From Gordionus sp. m RMFG-2023 (Eukaryota > Nematomorpha > Gordioida > Chordodea > Parachordodidae), in NCBI RefSeq assembly GCF_954871325.1, contig NC_088778.1, forward strand, positions 8,651,743-8,715,742: 64,000 nt of DNA, read 5' to 3'. Made by a program: the position numbers and the translations under genes. Below the pieces are notes generated by a model that saw only the letters and a list, made by a program, of their open reading frames with translations, was not told the DNA's origin and did no database searches. Of this stretch, positions 27,236 through 40,100 are shown one piece after another; position 1 is the stretch's first letter; each line of letters opens with the position of its first letter.

Positions 27236-27984
27236 TTATTTAAAATGAATTTCAAATTAATAAAATTGGGTTTCATGTTTGCTTTTTTTTTGTTTCTTAC
27301 AAATTTTTAATATTTTTCGATATCACAAGTTTCGATTATCAATTGTTTTTTGATGATTTTTGTAATGAAATCATAGAATAAGGGGAAACAGAAATAGGTG
27401 TATTTCTATAACATATTTTTGCATTTTATTTTATAGAAAACCATTTTATTTATTCGCCGTAACAATCCTGTCCCATTTTTGCAAAATTTAAAATTAAGGA
27501 CATATAAAAATAGATATATGAATGAAACGTGAGTCATTTTATTTTAATTAGCACATTTATTTATTTTTAATTAGAAAAATTTACCTTTTAGATAAAAATT
27601 ACAACTGTGCAATGACATCCGGATTTGGATAAACTCCGAGTTCGATCCGACCGAACTTGGATAGATATTCTCTTTCTCGGCCATGTTGAAACCTAATTTA
27701 AAAAATTTTTATTTTGACCGGATTTGTAATTTTATTTGGATTTGAACCAATTTCACGGACTCGGAAAAATTTTAAATTATTTTGTCGTGATTCTAAAAAT
27801 ACATAAAAATATAATCAACCATTATAGTTACGTTTTAGGAACATTAATAAATAAAGGGTATACCCTCCCAATGTTACCCCGGTCTTCCTTATATTAATTA
27901 TTATTAAAGATAAACGCACATCTTCCTAAACAGTTTTATAGTACACAATAACAATATTTTACAGGAAAACATATATACGATTAA
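27236..27984. other. Spacer beyond the TBCC stop codon
   Basis: AT-rich with a G/C-richer patch at 27615-27790 (TCCGGATTTGGAT and TTTGGATTTGAACC words) that may be a decayed repeat. No gene seen. Confidence 0.35.
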
Positions 27985-28143
27985 TTAAATTTGCGCTATT
28001 GTAAAATTCGGAGAGGGCTGAAAAGGATTTGCCCAACTAAAATCGTCGATTTTCTTCCAATCGCATCCATCAATAATTATCGAAGAGCATTTTAGTTGGT
28101 CCTTTAATTCTTCGTAATCCAGGTTGTAACGAGAAAATTCTAG
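27985..28143 (-). CDS. TBCC: TBCC exon 3 (C-terminus)
   Basis: Short exon recovered by homology. Translation on the minus strand from CTAGAATTTTCT gives LEFSRYNLDYEEL, then CDWKKIDDFSWANPF and PSPNFTIAQI before TAA at 27985. It continues the CS.(I/L).F..Y...Y pattern interrupted after MEDCSE at the end of exon 2, in the same codon phase. The D-D-F-x-W and P-S-P-N-(W/F) motifs are hallmarks of the TBCC tail. Confidence 0.85.
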   Translation of the reverse strand, partial: LEFSRYNLDYEELKDQLKCSSIIIDGCDWKKIDDFSWANPFQPSPNFTIAQI

Positions 28144-31100
28144 CTAATTTATTTTTAAAATAATGTCATTGTAAATAAGATAGGTTATAGAGGTTTTTAT
28201 TTATATTTACTTACCATCTTAAAGAGGGGAAAAAAATCATAAAAATATGATACCTATTTGATTCCTATGAGTTTTTTAGAAATATTTTATTCGCACATTT
28301 TTAATTTTTAAAGGATGCCTTAAATAGATTCGCCATAGTAGGTGAGACCGGGGATAGTTGTATCACGAGGGGTAATGATATATAGCATTGATTATCGTAT
28401 AAAAATTTGCTAAACAACTACCAAATTTCATTAGAACCCATGTTTATTTAAATAATATAATATTCACGGAATAACACGGTAGTTTCCGGTATTTCATATA
28501 CCATACCCAGTAGCACAAAATTACCTAGTTAGTTTAAGAATAAATCCCTATTCTTATCAGTGAACCCAGATCTATAAGGCAGGTAATATATGCAAACACC
28601 GACTAGCCCACAGACGCTCGAAAATAACAACTTTTTTTTGTATAAGGATAAATAACGAAGCTATCTTATATTTCATATCATAATATAAAAAATCAATAAC
28701 GTTTAATGGGTAGGAATTTTCTTATCATAATTTTAGAGCTAATATAATTTTAAATTTAAACTATAAATGTGCAAAAAATATGCTCATGAAAAAATTTTTA
28801 ATTTAACACCTCAAGAGTAACTTAAAATTTTTTTTTAAAAAAAACTCTAATTAAATATAGATTCTAAATAATAAAATAATCTCAATTTTATCACGTATAA
28901 AAATATGGATATTTACGCTAATTTAATAAACTAAAATTAATAATTTTTAATTAAATGATAAAATTTAAAAAAAAATTCAACTATATTTATAAAGAACACC
29001 AAAAGTCATATGGTGACAGACAGTATAAAGAAGGTTGATTTGTTTTTTGTAAATTATATAAGTTAAGTGACAACAAATCTTCTTGGCGAATATAAGTCTG
29101 ATAAATTTAACATAGTAGGGAGACAGTGGATAGTGTTATCCCGGTGTAACGTGTGAAAGTGATTACCGTGAGATTTAGAATTCTCACACCATCAAAATCT
29201 CACGGCTGACACCGTGTGAAAGTGATTTCATGAGATTTTGATTTTTATCGCTTCAAATACATTGGGGGCCATTTAAATCATCAAAATCTCAAGGCTATTC
29301 AATATTTCAAAATCTCATGGATTTTTTCAAAATCTTATAGATATTTTTAAAATCTCGCATTATTAATTTAAATATACTTTTAAAACGTCAGATTTGAATG
29401 AGGCTGTCAAATTAAAAATATTTCTATATAATACAATTTAATTTGAAATTCTTTTTCATTATGAAGTAAATTTTTAACAATATATTTTTTATTTCAGGAA
29501 TATTTTGGCTCAAATTATAATGATATATATGACTTCCTAAAATGTTCTAACACCGCCTTCAAGATTATAGAAAATCAATTATTCTATGGGGAAAGTAAAT
29601 TTTAGATATGTCATGATTAATTTATTAAAATTAGCTATTATAAGTTTAATGCAATATATTATTTTTTAACATTGAAAAATGCACAGGCCATTGATTATTA
29701 TCTTTTTTTTCATCTAAAATTAATTATAGCTGCAAATGTAAGTGTATATATGTAAGAACATTTGATAAAATTTTACATATAGGCATTATTAAATGCTATT
29801 TTACAACTAAAATTTAATTTAGATTATCACATAAAGATGAAAAGTAAATGTTAGATACTTTTATTATAATGTATATTGGGCTTATAAATGATTGCATAAT
29901 TAATTTATTAAAGTTAGGTATTATAATATATACAACTAAAATTGTATGACAAAATTAAGTGCAGTTTATTATTCTAGCCATTGATTATATATATTTTTTC
30001 TGCATCACAAATATTATTATATATATAATTTAATGATATTTTAGAAGAAAGAAAAGTTATACTGACAGGAGATGAACAAAAAAAAATAATTAAAACAATA
30101 CATGAGGGGGGTGTATCTACAGTTGCAGGTATTGCAATGGGAGCATCTGGGGATTAATAAAACTAATCAAATAATAGCTGAAAAGTAAAAATTTGCAATA
30201 TTCTTTTAATTAATTTTTTTAAGCTTTTATTGGTTGGGGAGCAATAAAAGTGTTAGAGAGTTTATCAAATCCTGTGAGGTTTGTCAAAAATCAAGCAGTT
30301 GTTTTGATAAAACCTCAAATGTTTTGCACAATATTAAAGTTGTGCCAAAGTCTTGGTATCAAATTGGCATCGATTTAATCCAGATGCCAGAATCCAAGGA
30401 AAAATACAAATATATTTTATGTGCCATATGCTATTTTTCAAAATATTTAATGGCTATTCCTATTAAGGATAAAACAGCTAAATCTATTTTAAAAGCCTTA
30501 GTCATCATTGTCAACACCCACCAATGCTATGAAGTAATAAAATAAAAATACCAATTTTAACTGAATTTTATTATATTAATATATATTTTTTTAAATTTAA
30601 TAAAACTAAAATATATATTTATTAAAGATTCAGATAAATGATCAAGGCAGGGAATTCTGTAACAATGTTTGTACAGAATTCCATAAATATTGTGGGATTG
30701 TCCAGAGAGTAACCTCAGCCTACCACCCACAAGCAAATGGTTTGGTTGAGCGAGTTAACAGAACAATCCAGAACCGAATAGCAAAATCGGTTTTGGATAT
30801 CCCAACTGACTGGCCAGATGCTTTGGTAGTGGTGTGTGGCACCTACAATTCTTGCATACACTCTTCTACGGGATTTTCGCCCTAAGAACTGATGTATGGT
30901 CAGAAACCACGACGCCCTCTTACAGTAGAAATAATTTTTAATGTTATATTTTTAATTATTATTTAGTTACAAAACAAAATTGAGGATGTATTAGCCTTAC
31001 CAGAGGTTATGGCAAAAATAACAATTAATCATTGTTTAAAAGAGTTAGAAATTAAAATGGCTCATCTTAAAAAAATAACGGAACTGGCTATACAAAATAT

Positions 31101-34100
31101 TGATATAGCCCAGCTTAAACAAAAAAAGGATTACGAAAAAAGATCAAATGGTTCTAAATCTTTTATTTTGGGACAAAAGGTTCTTGCTTGGAACCATAAA
31201 AGGTTAGATAGGAAAGGGGGGAAAATGTTGAACCCCTGGATAGGGCCTTATTTGATCAATAAAATATTTGATAAGGGTAATAATTTTATATTATATTAAT
31301 TATTACTGTATATCAAGGTGTATATGAATTAATAACCACAAATAATCTCATATTAAAAACAAAATATAATTTATCGAATTTAAAAGAATTTATTGTAAGA
31401 AACAATGAATATCCAGATGAAAATGGTAATAATTTTTAAAAAATTACATTTTTTATGAAGTAAAAAAAATATTTTTAGATACAAAAATTAATATTTAATA
31501 ACTTTATAATTATTTTTACTGTTTTTATTATAATTAATGCATTGCCTTTAGATAGTAGTTCCCATGGCCTTTATGATGAAATTATTCCACTTGCTACAGA
31601 GTTTGTTGATCCAAAGTCTCCCAGAGGTATTGTATTTAGGATATATATTTGAATTATCTTTTGAATGATAATCTTATAATTATTTTTTGAATAATAGCCT
31701 TATAATTATTTTTAATGTTTTTATTATAATTAATGCATTGCCTTTAGATAGTAGTTCCAAAAATGGCCTTTATGATGAAATTATTCCACTTGCTACAAAG
31801 TTTGTTGATCCAAACTCTCCCAGAGGTATTGTATTTAGGATATATATTTGAATTATCTTTTGAATGATAATCTTATAATTATTTTTTGAATAATAACCTT
31901 ATAATTATTTTTAATGTTTTTATCCCCCCATTTTTTATATAAATAAAATTATTATTAAATATTTTAATATTGTCACAAATATAAAATGGGTCATATCGGG
32001 CCCATACAAAATTATCATTATATTTTATACAAGTAAAAATAGCCGTATTTAACATTGTGGCCATCGCCCTGACTTCTGTGTCAGAGGCCCATATCTGCTG
32101 TGTCATTACATTATTTAAGACATAAGTTTTTATGTCTATTTTTTTGTTCGTGTCGTAAAGATAATTTTCAATTATCTTTCCCATCTCGGATGTTAGCATA
32201 GTTTGATTTATTTTTTAATTTATTACGTATACAGAATTGGATGATGATATTTTTAAATATCCCTAGATATTTTTCTCCTACAACAAAGATATGAAAAAAA
32301 TATCATGCTAAAATATATGGTCTAAAGTTTCCCAAACGTTGTCGTGATGTAGACTATGGGAAACAACTTGGTGAACCCACCATCCTAGTGAAAATTGAAG
32401 GTGATGGGAATTGTTTTTATAGGTAAAACATATTAATATAAAATTTCATTTTATTCTACTTTATATAATTTAGGGCGATTAGTGTAGAGCTTACTGGAGC
32501 TCAAAATTCCCATGTTATTCTCAGGCAATGGTTGGCACAATTTATGCTAACATCAGAGATGGGAAAGGTAATTGAAAATTATCTTTACGACACGAACAAA
32601 AAAATAGACATAAAAACTTATGTCTTAGATAATGTAATGACACAGCAGATATGGGCTTCTGACACAGAAGTCAGGGCGATGGCCACAATGTTAAATACGG
32701 CTATTATTACTTATATAAAATATAATGATAATTTTGTATGGGCCCGATATGACCCATTTTATATTCGCGACAATATTAAAATATTTAATAATAATTTTAT
32801 TTATATAAAAAATGGGGGGAGTCATTTTGAAAATGTTTTAGATTGCGATTTATCTTCCATCTAATCACTATTTATTATTTTTATTAAAAAAAAATTTTTT
32901 ATATAAAAATATATAAATATATTTCATTCATATTATAATTTATCGCCTTATATATATATTTTATGAAAGTTGTAGTTTATAAATAATATTCAATTACATT
33001 CTGATATGCAATATATGATAATAATTATATTTTTCCATGATGTTTTTATTAAATTTAAAATTATGTATAAATATTTATATCAATAAAGTTCTTCGTCTAT
33101 TTTCTTATACCAAATAAAGTTTTATCTAATATTTGTGACCCAATTCAGTATAAAATAATAGAGATGGATTATCTTTAAAACATTATATTAGGTAAACAAA
33201 ATAAGCATTACGATTAAGCCATTTAGGCTAAGAATTTATCTTACTGTTTCTTTGCAGTGATTTTTAGAGGGTTGGGTAGAAAAGGCGATTTGCCTCTAGT
33301 AAATTTTCTGTCATATATGAGCTTTGTCTAAATTAATGTCTATCGAGAAGATGTACTTTGTATAAGAAATATCATAGGATCGGAGTATTTGGTTATTTTA
33401 TAAATTTCATGTTGTGTAAATTAGCATGTTAGTAAGGATCTCTTCCCTACCTAAATATTGCTAAACTTTAATTATGATATTGATTGGAGCCTCCTATCAA
33501 TAATCTGAACTAGAGGTCTGGATTGGGTGGTTTTTTCGCTCGTACTTTAAAAAAAATATTTTCAACATTAGGCGAGAGGGTTAAAAAATTTGGGAGAATT
33601 TGATATTTTTCAGGCGAAATGAGCAGAACAGTAAATAGTTTTTCATAATATTCCATATTATATGTTTAATTAAAAATACATTAAAATAAATAAAGAGCCA
33701 AACCAGCCATAAAATAATTTTAAAACAAAATATATATAAAAAAATTAAAAGTGAGAGCGAAGGCAGGTTAAATAAATCTTTTCGCTAAAAACCCGCCCAT
33801 TACAGACCTCTAATCTGCATATCTTATCACACACTATTTGGTATGATATGCAGACTAAAAATATAAATTTAAAACTATAGAGAGGCCGCGACTATTTAGA
33901 TAAGATAGATAAAAAAAACAATTTAAATAAAAAATGTACGCTACATGGATTTGAACCCGCATTTTGAGGATAGGTAATGTAAGTCTTACTAACTAGACTA
34001 CCCACCACACCTTGTAATGCTTAATTTTATTTGTTATAATAATCTACTTTTTAATTAAATTTATATATATCAAAAAGAGAAATTTTATTATATTGTTAAC

Positions 34101-37100
34101 TTTAATGATGTTAAAATAAAGATGAGCTCTTGAAATGAAACAATATATATTTTACACAAAGCATTACTAAAATATTATTTTAAAACATAGATTATAATTA
34201 AATAGTTAGGTGTGATACCATTATTGTCTCTATATTATATTTTATATCCTTAACTATAATGATGTTCCTTGATTTTACAGCTCTCATTATTCGACTTGAT
34301 CTTAAAAAAATAAAGATGAGTTCTTAAAATGAAACGATATATATCTTGCAAAGCATTATTAAAATATTATTCTAAAACATAGATTATAATATAATAACAT
34401 CTTACTAACCTTACCCAAATAATACACATTTTATTACCAAACGAAAAATTGTCGTATATTTTACTAGATTTGTCTTAGATATCATATAATGTGAAATAAA
34501 ATGTTTTATACCATTATTGTCTCTATATTATCATAATTTAAATTCATGTCATGAAAATTTTTGCTTTAGATTTATCGCTTCAAAAACATTGGGGGCCATT
34601 ATCATCAAAATCTCACAACCCATCCGTGTGAAAGTGATTGCGTGAGATTTCGAAATCTCACAGATCACTTTCTCACGTTACACCGGGACAAGTTATTTTT
34701 CTCTTCTCTAATAATTTTAAAACTAATAAACTTTTATATTTGGAATTTAAGCCATAATGTATTTTAACAAGATGCTTTAATAGTTATAAAAATGTTTAGC
34801 AGAAACATGCTCATGAAAAGTGTTAAATGCAAATTTAAATTTAACAAGTCAAAAGTAACTTTTAAATTTTTTACATTTTAATAATATTTTTTTTTATAAA
34901 AGTAACACATAATAAATATCGTATTTTAAAATTTTTTAAAATAAATTATAGTTTTGACGGGATGCCTATCAGTTTTAATTTTAAGCAGGGATTATTTTGA
35001 AAAAAAAAATTAAACTATATTTATAAGAACATTTAGTGGCGTAGCCAGGATTAATCCATGGGGGAAGGGGGGGGGGGGTTAAAAAAATTTTTTTGCCAAT
35101 ATTTTGTGCTTTATTAATATCTAACCATTATAGTAGCCATCATAAATGAAAAAATATTAGTAACAAAATTTTGACCAAATTTATGATTAATACGCGACTG
35201 AAAGCAATATTCTGAGATAATTTATCAATATTTAGTCAATTGCAAATTAATTCAATACATTCGGTGTAGAAAGAAGAATAAAATTGCCCCCCCCCCCAAA
35301 CCTCCCATTTTTTATGATCACTTATCATATATTATTCTATCTTAAAAATAATTATTTTAATTAGATTTTTGCATATAACTAAATTTTATAGAGAATTTCA
35401 TTATAGATTTTATTTATTATTTATACAATAAAATAAATTTCAAAATGTATAAATTTTATACAGATTATATTAAAAATTTATTCTAAATAACTATATTTAA
35501 AAAAAAAAGAATTACAATAAAATATGAGTAATTCTTGTGTGGTATTTAAAAAAATCTAATAATAATATAATTAATAAAAATGAGTATATTAATAAAACAT
35601 AAATAATTCTTATTAGAAATCCGCAAAAGTAGAAAAATCGGGATCTTAAAAAAATTCGGGCCGGGTTGGGTTGCGCCTTGGAAATTTTTTAAAATATATC
35701 TATTTTATGTTAATTTTTTTATGTAAAATAAAAATATTTGATTTTATTTTTAAAAACTAGACGCCATATAACATATATATTTTATTTTGATTAATTATAA
35801 AAATGAATTTCTATATTTAAATAAATTCAGGCCAGGCCGACAAAACTTTTTTAAAAAAATTTCGGGTTCGGGCCGGCAAAACATTTTAAAAATAATTTCG
35901 GGCCGGGCCGGGCTTGAGAAATTAGGCCAGATACAGATTACTAGTTCTTATTACAAATACAATAATGGTATTAAAAATAATAGTATAATATATAAATATT
36001 ATAACTAAGAATTCATTATAATTACTTATTGAATATAAAAATTTTATGTTATAATAATATAGCAATTTTATGATTTAAATTTATAAAGAGAGGTGTATTT
36101 TTCTCTAGAGATTTGACTAATTTATCTAGAATCAAATTTTTATCTAGAATAATCTCCTTATAAATATTTAATATTACGAATCATTTAAACGACTTTCACC
36201 GGTGCTATTTCTAAAATGGGTTTTAACCTTTTCAAAATTGAAGAAGATCTTTCATTAATGCAGGTACTAATCGGTAAGGTAGCTAAAATAAAAAGCAATG
36301 TTTTGATATTAGGCAGGGAATTTAAAGTGCTATTACAATGGAAAGGGCCTGCAAAGCATTTTTTGGTCTCAAAGAGTACTCTATTCTGTAAAAATTTTTA
36401 TACCAAAATTCGACATCACGAAGTAACTTATCATACGATCCTAATAATTCATCAGAATAAAACTCTGAGACTTAATATCCTCTCGCGTTTCAAGTGTATT
36501 CAGACTCAACCGGCAAAAGAAAATGAAAGCTGTTTAGAATAAAATTGTGACTAATAAATCTTTCCTTTAATTGAAATAAAAATGTATCAATAAGGGGAGT
36601 AAAAATATTTATTTTATAAAAATCCTCAATCGTAGATGCATCAATATTTAAGCAATTGGACTATCTAGAAACTACTCTAGGTTTAAAATTTTTAATCCCA
36701 AACATATTAATTATCACCTTTACTTTCTCATTATATTTACCAAATTAAATGATTTTTCTTTTATTTAAAAATTATAAAAAATTATTTAAAATTTTTAAAA
36801 TCTAATTAGTTTAACAATATAAATTTTATTATTAAATTTATAAATATCTAATTTAACTAAGCTAGAAAAAATTTACAATATATTTTTATTGTTAGGGTCT
36901 ATTTATCGCTCGGCTAGGAAATATCGCTCGGCTAACCACATAATAAATCATTTTATTACTAAATATCGCTCGGCTGAGAAATGTCGCTCGGCTAACCACA
37001 CTATAAATCATTTTCGCTCGGCTGAAAAATGTCGCTCGGCCAACTACATAATAAATCATTTGAGGTTACGTATGATTGATAAAAATTCATGGTTAAGAAA

Positions 37101-40100
37101 TATTCATTTTAATATCGTGCGCAATATATCCGGGAAAAATTGAAGGGGACAGTTAAGCCAGATGTGGGGTAGCTCAATACTAAGGTGATTGATAATAATA
37201 ATAAAAATAGCGGGGTGATTGATAATAATAATAATAAGGGAATCAACCATATAATGGTTGATGGGACAAAATAGTTAATGGATTGTACAAATGGTAAATG
37301 AAGCCAGGTCGAACTAAGATAATTTCTACGGTAAATCGACAATAGCGACACACAAAGGGAGGAAATTCAAGGAACTAACCACCGTATAAATTCGTGAAAA
37401 CACCATAAAGGGACGAGAATTATGCCGGGGAGGTGAAATGCGAAGTTGGGTTTTCAATTATATTTTTAGAATAACGAATATTATTTATTTCGTCAATATA
37501 TATAATATATTATCTTAAATTTATATTTTAATCCTCTCTTCACCGATGCCGAACAAATTATATTTTATGTAAATAATCACTTATATTATAACAGCATTAT
37601 TATTATTATATATTTCGTGAAATTATGATTTATAATTATGCATCAATAAAAAAAATTACTCTCGTTATTAATAACTCTGATCAATGGAAATGGTAAAATT
37701 TAAAAAATGACTACTAATTAATTTACTAAAATACAGAAAAGAATACAATAAAAAAAACACCGTTAGACATTTTAGTGCATCTTGGTAGAATAAGTTAAAA
37801 TAGACCAGTCCAAAATTTTTCTTTTATAAATTTGAATGATAAAAAATATTAAAAACATCATCTAAGGAAAATATTTTTTTACTATCATGAATGTAAAAAA
37901 ATGAGTAAATTTTATTTTATAAATGTATTGAAGCTATAATATCTGAAACAGAATCCGATTATACTTACTATTTCACTTTTGTAGGGAGGAACAGTCTCAA
38001 ACTTAGTACAATGGAAGAAGGTTGCGTACAGATGTGGATTGGGTCATGTTACTAAGTGTGTGTATTGATTTAGGAGGCCAACGTGGTATTATTTAGAATT
38101 TAACTTATTAAGAAAAATTTATTAAACACATTCATTATTTTTATATTTTTGGCAAAAATTAATAATATTGACGCCACCTAGCGGATAGAATATTATTTTT
38201 TTTAATTTTATAAAAAAAAAGGATTATGATTAAAAAAACCCTAAAAACACCAACTAAAACAACTACTAATCTTAAACAAATTCCCGGAACTCAACCAAAC
38301 TTTCTAAAAAACGAATCGTCAAGAATTATAGGAAATTATCAAATCAAAAGACAAATAAAACTACAATATAAATCTAACAATTTTATTCAAAAGAAAATTC
38401 ATTTCTTTATAAAAAAAATATCCGTATTTTTTATAAAAATTAATTAATTTATATAAAAAATAATATTACATATATTATATTACATCTAATTTTTCTATCC
38501 AATCTACCTTATTTTAATCGGTTGATTGGCATTTCGCATAAACAAAAAAATATAAAATGTACGTATTTACAAATACGACAATGATTAAATTTAATTTTAT
38601 AAAAGTATTGAAGCTAAAATATCTAATAGAATATTTTTTATACCTGTCAACACTTATTTTATTTATAAAAAATAATAATTCTCAATTAATATTAAGAAAA
38701 TGAAAGCTCAGTTAGAATATAATCGTAATTATAATAAGATAAATCTTATACTTGAGAGGGAAAGATTGATGGGAATCATAAATTTTTCCACTATTATATG
38801 TTTTTTTTAATATATTAATTTTTGATTGGTTAAATAAAATATAGGTTAGGGTACCTTTTCAGGGGCAATTATTTTTTGTTATTTTTTTATGCGATTTTTT
38901 GTTATTTTTTTTTTATGTAATTTTTTTATGGAAGCGATTGTTTTTATGTTATTTTTTTATGATTGGTTCATTTTCTTATTGGTTAATTTTTTATTTAAGA
39001 TATTTTAAAATAATTTTTTCTAAAATTTAAAATTCGTACAATTATTAAAAGGAAGTGATGGGGGCAAATAAGGGGGAAGGCTAGGGGTAAGATTTTTGGT
39101 AGACGAAACTTTCCATTTTTAATTTTTTTTTTGGTATAAATCTTTTTTTGGTTCCCTTTTTTTTAGTTCCAATATATATTATATAATTCCTTCCATTTTT
39201 TTTAAAATGAATATTTTTAAAGTTGGTGTTTATACTCAAAATGATGAGAAAGCTTATGATTTTTGTCTAAATAATCAATTTATACCGCCTGGAATACAAC
39301 ATACCTGTTGCAATTCCGTAATGCGGGTTGAAAAAACAATAAGAGTTTACGATATCGATGCAGTAGGTGTCGTAGATCGCATTCAATATGGAAAGGTAAT
39401 ATTAATATATATATATATCATAAATGACGAATTTTTAGATTCCATTTTTGAAGGAATTCCTGATGTTGGGAGATTTTTAAGACTAGTGTACTTGTACATA
39501 AGTACCAATTCTTTAAAAAATATTAAACAAAATTATTTTTAGGCCGTTATAAAATTTTAACTGCTTCGAAAGAGTTAGATTATGATAAGAAGGCAATTTC
39601 AAGATGGTAATCTAAAGTATAATATGGTTTTTTACTTCACTTATATAGGTTTAAAAAATTTCGAAAGGTATGTGGATTCCATATAGCCTCGAATCATTCA
39701 AAGATCGGGGGGCCTGGCCACGTTATTGAAATTGATGTAACTCATGTATAGAAGCGTAAATATAACCGTGGTCGGCATTTGACTTCCGAGGCTATATGGA
39801 TTATTGGTGGTATATGTCGGGAAACAAATGAGATATTTTTAAGTGCCACCACAACAAGAGATCAAGATACCACCTATCGTGTGGTTAAAGATAATGTTAT
39901 GCAAGATTCCACGATAATGACTGACTCGTGGTTAGGGTATGTGAATTTATTTTTTCAATAAAGCAAAAGTGGTGATAAATGTAAATATATTTATCTTAGA
40001 TATAATCGGCTAGAAAGTTCAAACTATTTCCACTATCGGATCAACCATTCGCAAAATTTTGTTGATCCAAATGACAGATCGATCCACACTCAAAAAGTCG

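Larger units (their letters stand above)
29137..34690 (+). mobile_element. Ginger-like DNA transposon with OTU protease (fossil)
   Basis: Inverted ends: TATCCCGGTGTAACGTG at 29137 against TGTCCCGGTGTAACGTG read inward from 34690, followed on both sides by repeated GTGAAAGTGAT / GTGAGATTT words over about 150 bp. Inside, in order, are a gypsy-type integrase region (about 30054-31300), a twice-repeated spacer (31510-31920), an inverted partial OTU copy (31921-32200) and an OTU cysteine protease region (32340-32865). TG-starting ends, a gypsy-like integrase with a GPY module, and a fused OTU domain fit the Ginger1 group of cut-and-paste transposons. The expected 4-bp target duplication is not clear (GTGT against AGTT). 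The element is old and interrupted at several points, and family B and tRNA-like repeats sit in its right part. Confidence 0.7.

Noticed and set aside
35055-35305. Long G and C runs near the left end of the hAT-bounded element, considered as a structural (G-quadruplex) signal
   Set aside because: Such runs are a normal feature just inside the ends of this hAT group (also at 54066 and 45190), so they need no separate explanation.
36889-37064. Regularly spaced repeat that might be read as a CRISPR array
   Set aside because: The units are contiguous variants of one sequence without unique spacers, occur as an inverted pair, and the genome is an animal's.
36889-37143. 84-codon frame made of repeated YRSA.KYRSANHIINHF units
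   Set aside because: It is a translation of the tandem-repeat arm of the foldback-like element. The same DNA repeats occur inverted at 44675-44948, so the pattern is DNA-level, not a protein repeat.
38159-38176. GCCACCTAGCGG, resembling a CTCF-type site
   Set aside because: A single word inside a transposon. Similar words are common in invertebrate repeats, and nothing else supports a boundary element.
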